Positions 62,456-64,000 of a stretch of DNA of 64,000 nt are shown here, in pieces. The translations under genes and the position numbers were made by a program. Under the pieces are notes generated by a model. The model did no database searches. It saw nothing but the letters and a program-made list of their open reading frames with translations, and was not told the DNA's origin. Source of the DNA: Bacteroidota bacterium (GTDB lineage: Bacteria > Bacteroidota > Ignavibacteria > Kryptoniales > JAKASW01); the NCBI GenBank assembly GCA_021812985.1, contig JAKAMG010000002.1:33779-97778 (forward strand), written 5' to 3'. Positions within the stretch are counted from its first letter, which is position 1; every line of letters starts with the position of its first letter.

Positions 62456-63460
62456 CTACTTCCCGTTTTTGAGAAATTCCTCCACGACCTGAAAATACTC
62501 CTTCGTCTCCTCTACGAAAGGGAGGTGCCCGCTCTTTTCGAACATGACGAACTGTGCCTGAGGGCAGTACTCCCTGAACTTTTCCGAGAACCGCGGGACC
62601 GAAACGCGGTCGAAGCGCCCGGCAATAATCAGGACCGGCACCTTGATCGTCTTAAGCGAATTTCTGAAATCAAGCCTGGCGATGTCCCCCCCGATAAGGA
62701 AGTCCCCGTCGGCGCCAGTTATTTGATAATAGACCTGAGCGTTGAAACTCTGAGGGTCCTTCCTGACTTTCTCCGCATTTGCCGGGTTGTAATAGTAGAG
62801 AAGTCCGGACGGCACCTCACCGTACAGCTCGCTGCACACGGGAGAGCTCGAGACGTATCCAGAATCCCTAAGCTGAATCAGCTTGTCCCACAGATCGGGA
62901 TACTGGTTCTTGATTTCGCGGTTCGAGTTGTCGTCGTTCTCCTGCCACATCTCGCCATCGTAGAATGTATCCGAAAGTATAAGCTTGTCTATCGAGTTCG
63001 GGTATTTCAGGGCATACGCCTGTGCCACCATGCCTCCGTAAGAGTGGCCTATCACCGACCACTTCTCTATGCCAAGGTCCTTTCTCAGTCCCTCGAGGTC
63101 CCTGACGTCGCGGTCGAACGAATATTCCTTGGGGTCCTTCGCCCTGTCCGATTTTCCCCGTCCGAAGGCGTCGTAGTAGATCAGCCTGTGGTGTTTCGCA
63201 AGCTCATCGAACCATGGAGTCAGGTAGACATGAGAATCGCCGGGTCCGCCGGGAATAACCACGACGGGATCGCCTTGTCCTTTCGACTGGAACCACAGGT
63301 GGGCGCCGTTCACCCAAGCATAGGCGCCACTCTCCTTTGATACCTGCGCCTCAGCCGCACGTGAAGAAAAGTGCACCGCGAGCACGAGGACGGCGATAAG
63401 AAGGGTCAATTTACGCACAGCGGCACCAGTGGGCCGAGCACACGTTTCTCTCTGGTTCAT
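62456..63460 (-). CDS. Secreted alpha/beta hydrolase (proline-iminopeptidase-like)
   Basis: The start is placed at ATG 63460, which has GGAGGA before it, rather than 63484. The 334-residue protein has a basic N-terminus and a signal segment (about 17-40, ending AEAQ). The fold shows VVVIPGGPGDSHVYLTPW (HGGPG-like oxyanion loop), the nucleophile GHSYGGMVAQAYAL, Asp in LIIAGRFDRVSVP and the final His in KSGHLPFVEETKEYF. This matches the proline iminopeptidase S33 group and related esterases, acting in the periplasm. The substrate is unknown. It is followed on the same strand by no other gene for 180 bases. Confidence 0.88.
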   Translation of the reverse strand: MNQRETCARPTGAAVRKLTLLIAVLVLAVHFSSRAAEAQVSKESGAYAWVNGAHLWFQSKGQGDPVVVIPGGPGDSHVYLTPWFDELAKHHRLIYYDAFGRGKSDRAKDPKEYSFDRDVRDLEGLRKDLGIEKWSVIGHSYGGMVAQAYALKYPNSIDKLILSDTFYDGEMWQENDDNSNREIKNQYPDLWDKLIQLRDSGYVSSSPVCSELYGEVPSGLLYYYNPANAEKVRKDPQSFNAQVYYQITGADGDFLIGGDIARLDFRNSLKTIKVPVLIIAGRFDRVSVPRFSEKFREYCPQAQFVMFEKSGHLPFVEETKEYFQVVEEFLKNGK

Positions 63461-63480
63461 TCGATTCCTCCGTCGGATTA

Positions 63481-63996
63481 TCATCTTGTTTTATCCAGCG
63501 TGTAGAAGAGTTGTGCGAGTCCGGTCGGGTAGGTCCTCGCATTCTTGAGCTTCAGATGGATGCGCTCGCCGAGACTCCCGAACAAGGATTTACCTCCGCC
63601 GAGTATGACAGGGTGCACTGAAAGGAGTAACTCGTCGACGAGTCCAAGCCCGAGGAGCGTGTTCGTCAATTCAGCCCCGCCGAATAGCCAAATGTTCTTT
63701 CCCTTTTCCCGCTTAAGCTTCTCGACGGTTCCCTTTACGTCGCTGCTGATGATGAAGGCGCCTTCGGCCTCTGTCAGCGTTCTGGAGAAGACGTATCGCT
63801 TGAGCCCAGGGTAAGCATTGGGCCCCATTGGCGAGACAAGGTCGAAGCTTTTCCTCCCAAAGAACACGGCGTCCACGCTTTTCAGAAACGCCGACATCCC
63901 ATAATCCTGATCCGTGAAGCACCAGTCGTACTCCCCCTTCGGGCCCTCGATAAAACCATCGAGGCTCAGCGCAAGATTCAGGATTACCTTTCTCAA
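63481..63996 (-). CDS. Dihydrofolate reductase / RibD C-terminal family protein
   Basis: The 171-residue reductase fold has MRKVILNLALSLDGFIEGPKGEYDWC, ADAVFFGRKSFD-like VDAVFFGRKSFDLV and WLFGGAELTNTLLGLGLVDELLLSVHPVILGGG, the classic stand-alone RibD C-terminal/YyaP signature. It is NADPH-binding by family; most members have no known substrate. The start codon at 63996 is TTG and only four bases of upstream sequence remain, so the ribosome site and any extension lie outside the window. It is 20 bases from the hydrolase start and probably co-transcribed. Confidence 0.88.
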   Translation of the reverse strand: MRKVILNLALSLDGFIEGPKGEYDWCFTDQDYGMSAFLKSVDAVFFGRKSFDLVSPMGPNAYPGLKRYVFSRTLTEAEGAFIISSDVKGTVEKLKREKGKNIWLFGGAELTNTLLGLGLVDELLLSVHPVILGGGKSLFGSLGERIHLKLKNARTYPTGLAQLFYTLDKTR

Positions 63997-64000
63997 TTGA

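Noticed and set aside
1-64000. CRISPR array, insertion sequence, prophage or rRNA
   Set aside because: No regularly spaced repeats, transposase, integrase, terminal inverted repeats or rRNA-like sequence were seen.

Overview
The window looks like a chromosomal segment from a Gram-negative bacterium of the Bacteroidota/Chlorobi/Ignavibacteria (FCB) assemblage. Direct evidence is a 2331-residue SprA, the outer-membrane translocon of the type IX secretion system (T9SS), a protein ending in a typical T9SS type A sorting domain (NYPNPFNPST followed by the G-R-E-V-A-T-L module), a second giant outer-membrane beta-barrel protein, a split glycine decarboxylase (GcvPA) and a fused homocysteine methyltransferase/MetF. 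GC content, judged by eye, is in the mid-50s. An Ignavibacteria-like lineage is my best guess; the genus cannot be fixed from sequence alone. I see no phage, insertion sequence, CRISPR array, rRNA or plasmid function, so most of the window is core genome with lineage-specific additions.

Layout. 1-977 (minus): ArsR-type regulator, DoxX membrane protein and a truncated LigB/DODA-type ring-opening dioxygenase, resembling quinone/catechol detoxification operons. 1154-9363 (minus): BON-domain periplasmic protein, giant outer-membrane barrel, tpiA, gatB, sucC. 9684-11840 (minus): T9SS-exported beta-propeller protein with a clear promoter/operator, then an endonuclease III-like glycosylase. 12141-15881 (plus): BioY and two APC permeases. 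15999-16991 (minus): diheme cytochrome c. 17342-21863 (plus): membrane protein, Qnr-like pentapeptide protein overlapping a GyrI-like protein, proB, proA. 21891-25052 (minus): hybrid histidine kinase. 25313-32778 (plus): sprA and tadA. 32803-38336: adenylate cyclase, alpha/beta hydrolase, aroC coupled to a membrane acyltransferase, atypical SDR. 38588-42044 (plus): metH/metF fusion, tRNA-Val(CAC) preceded by tRNA-like relics, small HTH-like protein, fatty acid hydroxylase. 42124-52018 (minus): radC, TPR/periplasmic-binding fusion with an upstream TPR gene, guaA, gcvPA, gcvH, accC, accB, efp. 52284-57431 (minus): TM2 and DUF2752 proteins, cupin, SDR, second hybrid kinase. 57967-61711: a probable metal-homeostasis neighbourhood with a NifX-like protein, a new duplicated zinc-ribbon protein, a Znu-type ABC transporter and His-rich tails. 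61704-64000 (minus): ECF sigma factor, secreted alpha/beta hydrolase and a DHFR/RibD-like reductase.

Functional reading: efp-accB-accC-gcvH-gcvPA-guaA form a co-directional housekeeping run (translation, fatty-acid initiation, one-carbon and purine metabolism). proBA supplies proline, tpiA and sucC supply central carbon metabolism, and SprA plus the sorting-domain protein show an active T9SS. Points most worth a second look are the tRNA-like relics with a 44-nt D-loop insertion next to tRNA-Val, the duplicated CxxC family at 58626-59612, EF-P with Asn at the modification site, the pentapeptide/GyrI-like overlapping pair, and the histidine kinase whose first membrane helix is only encoded if translation starts at a non-canonical codon.
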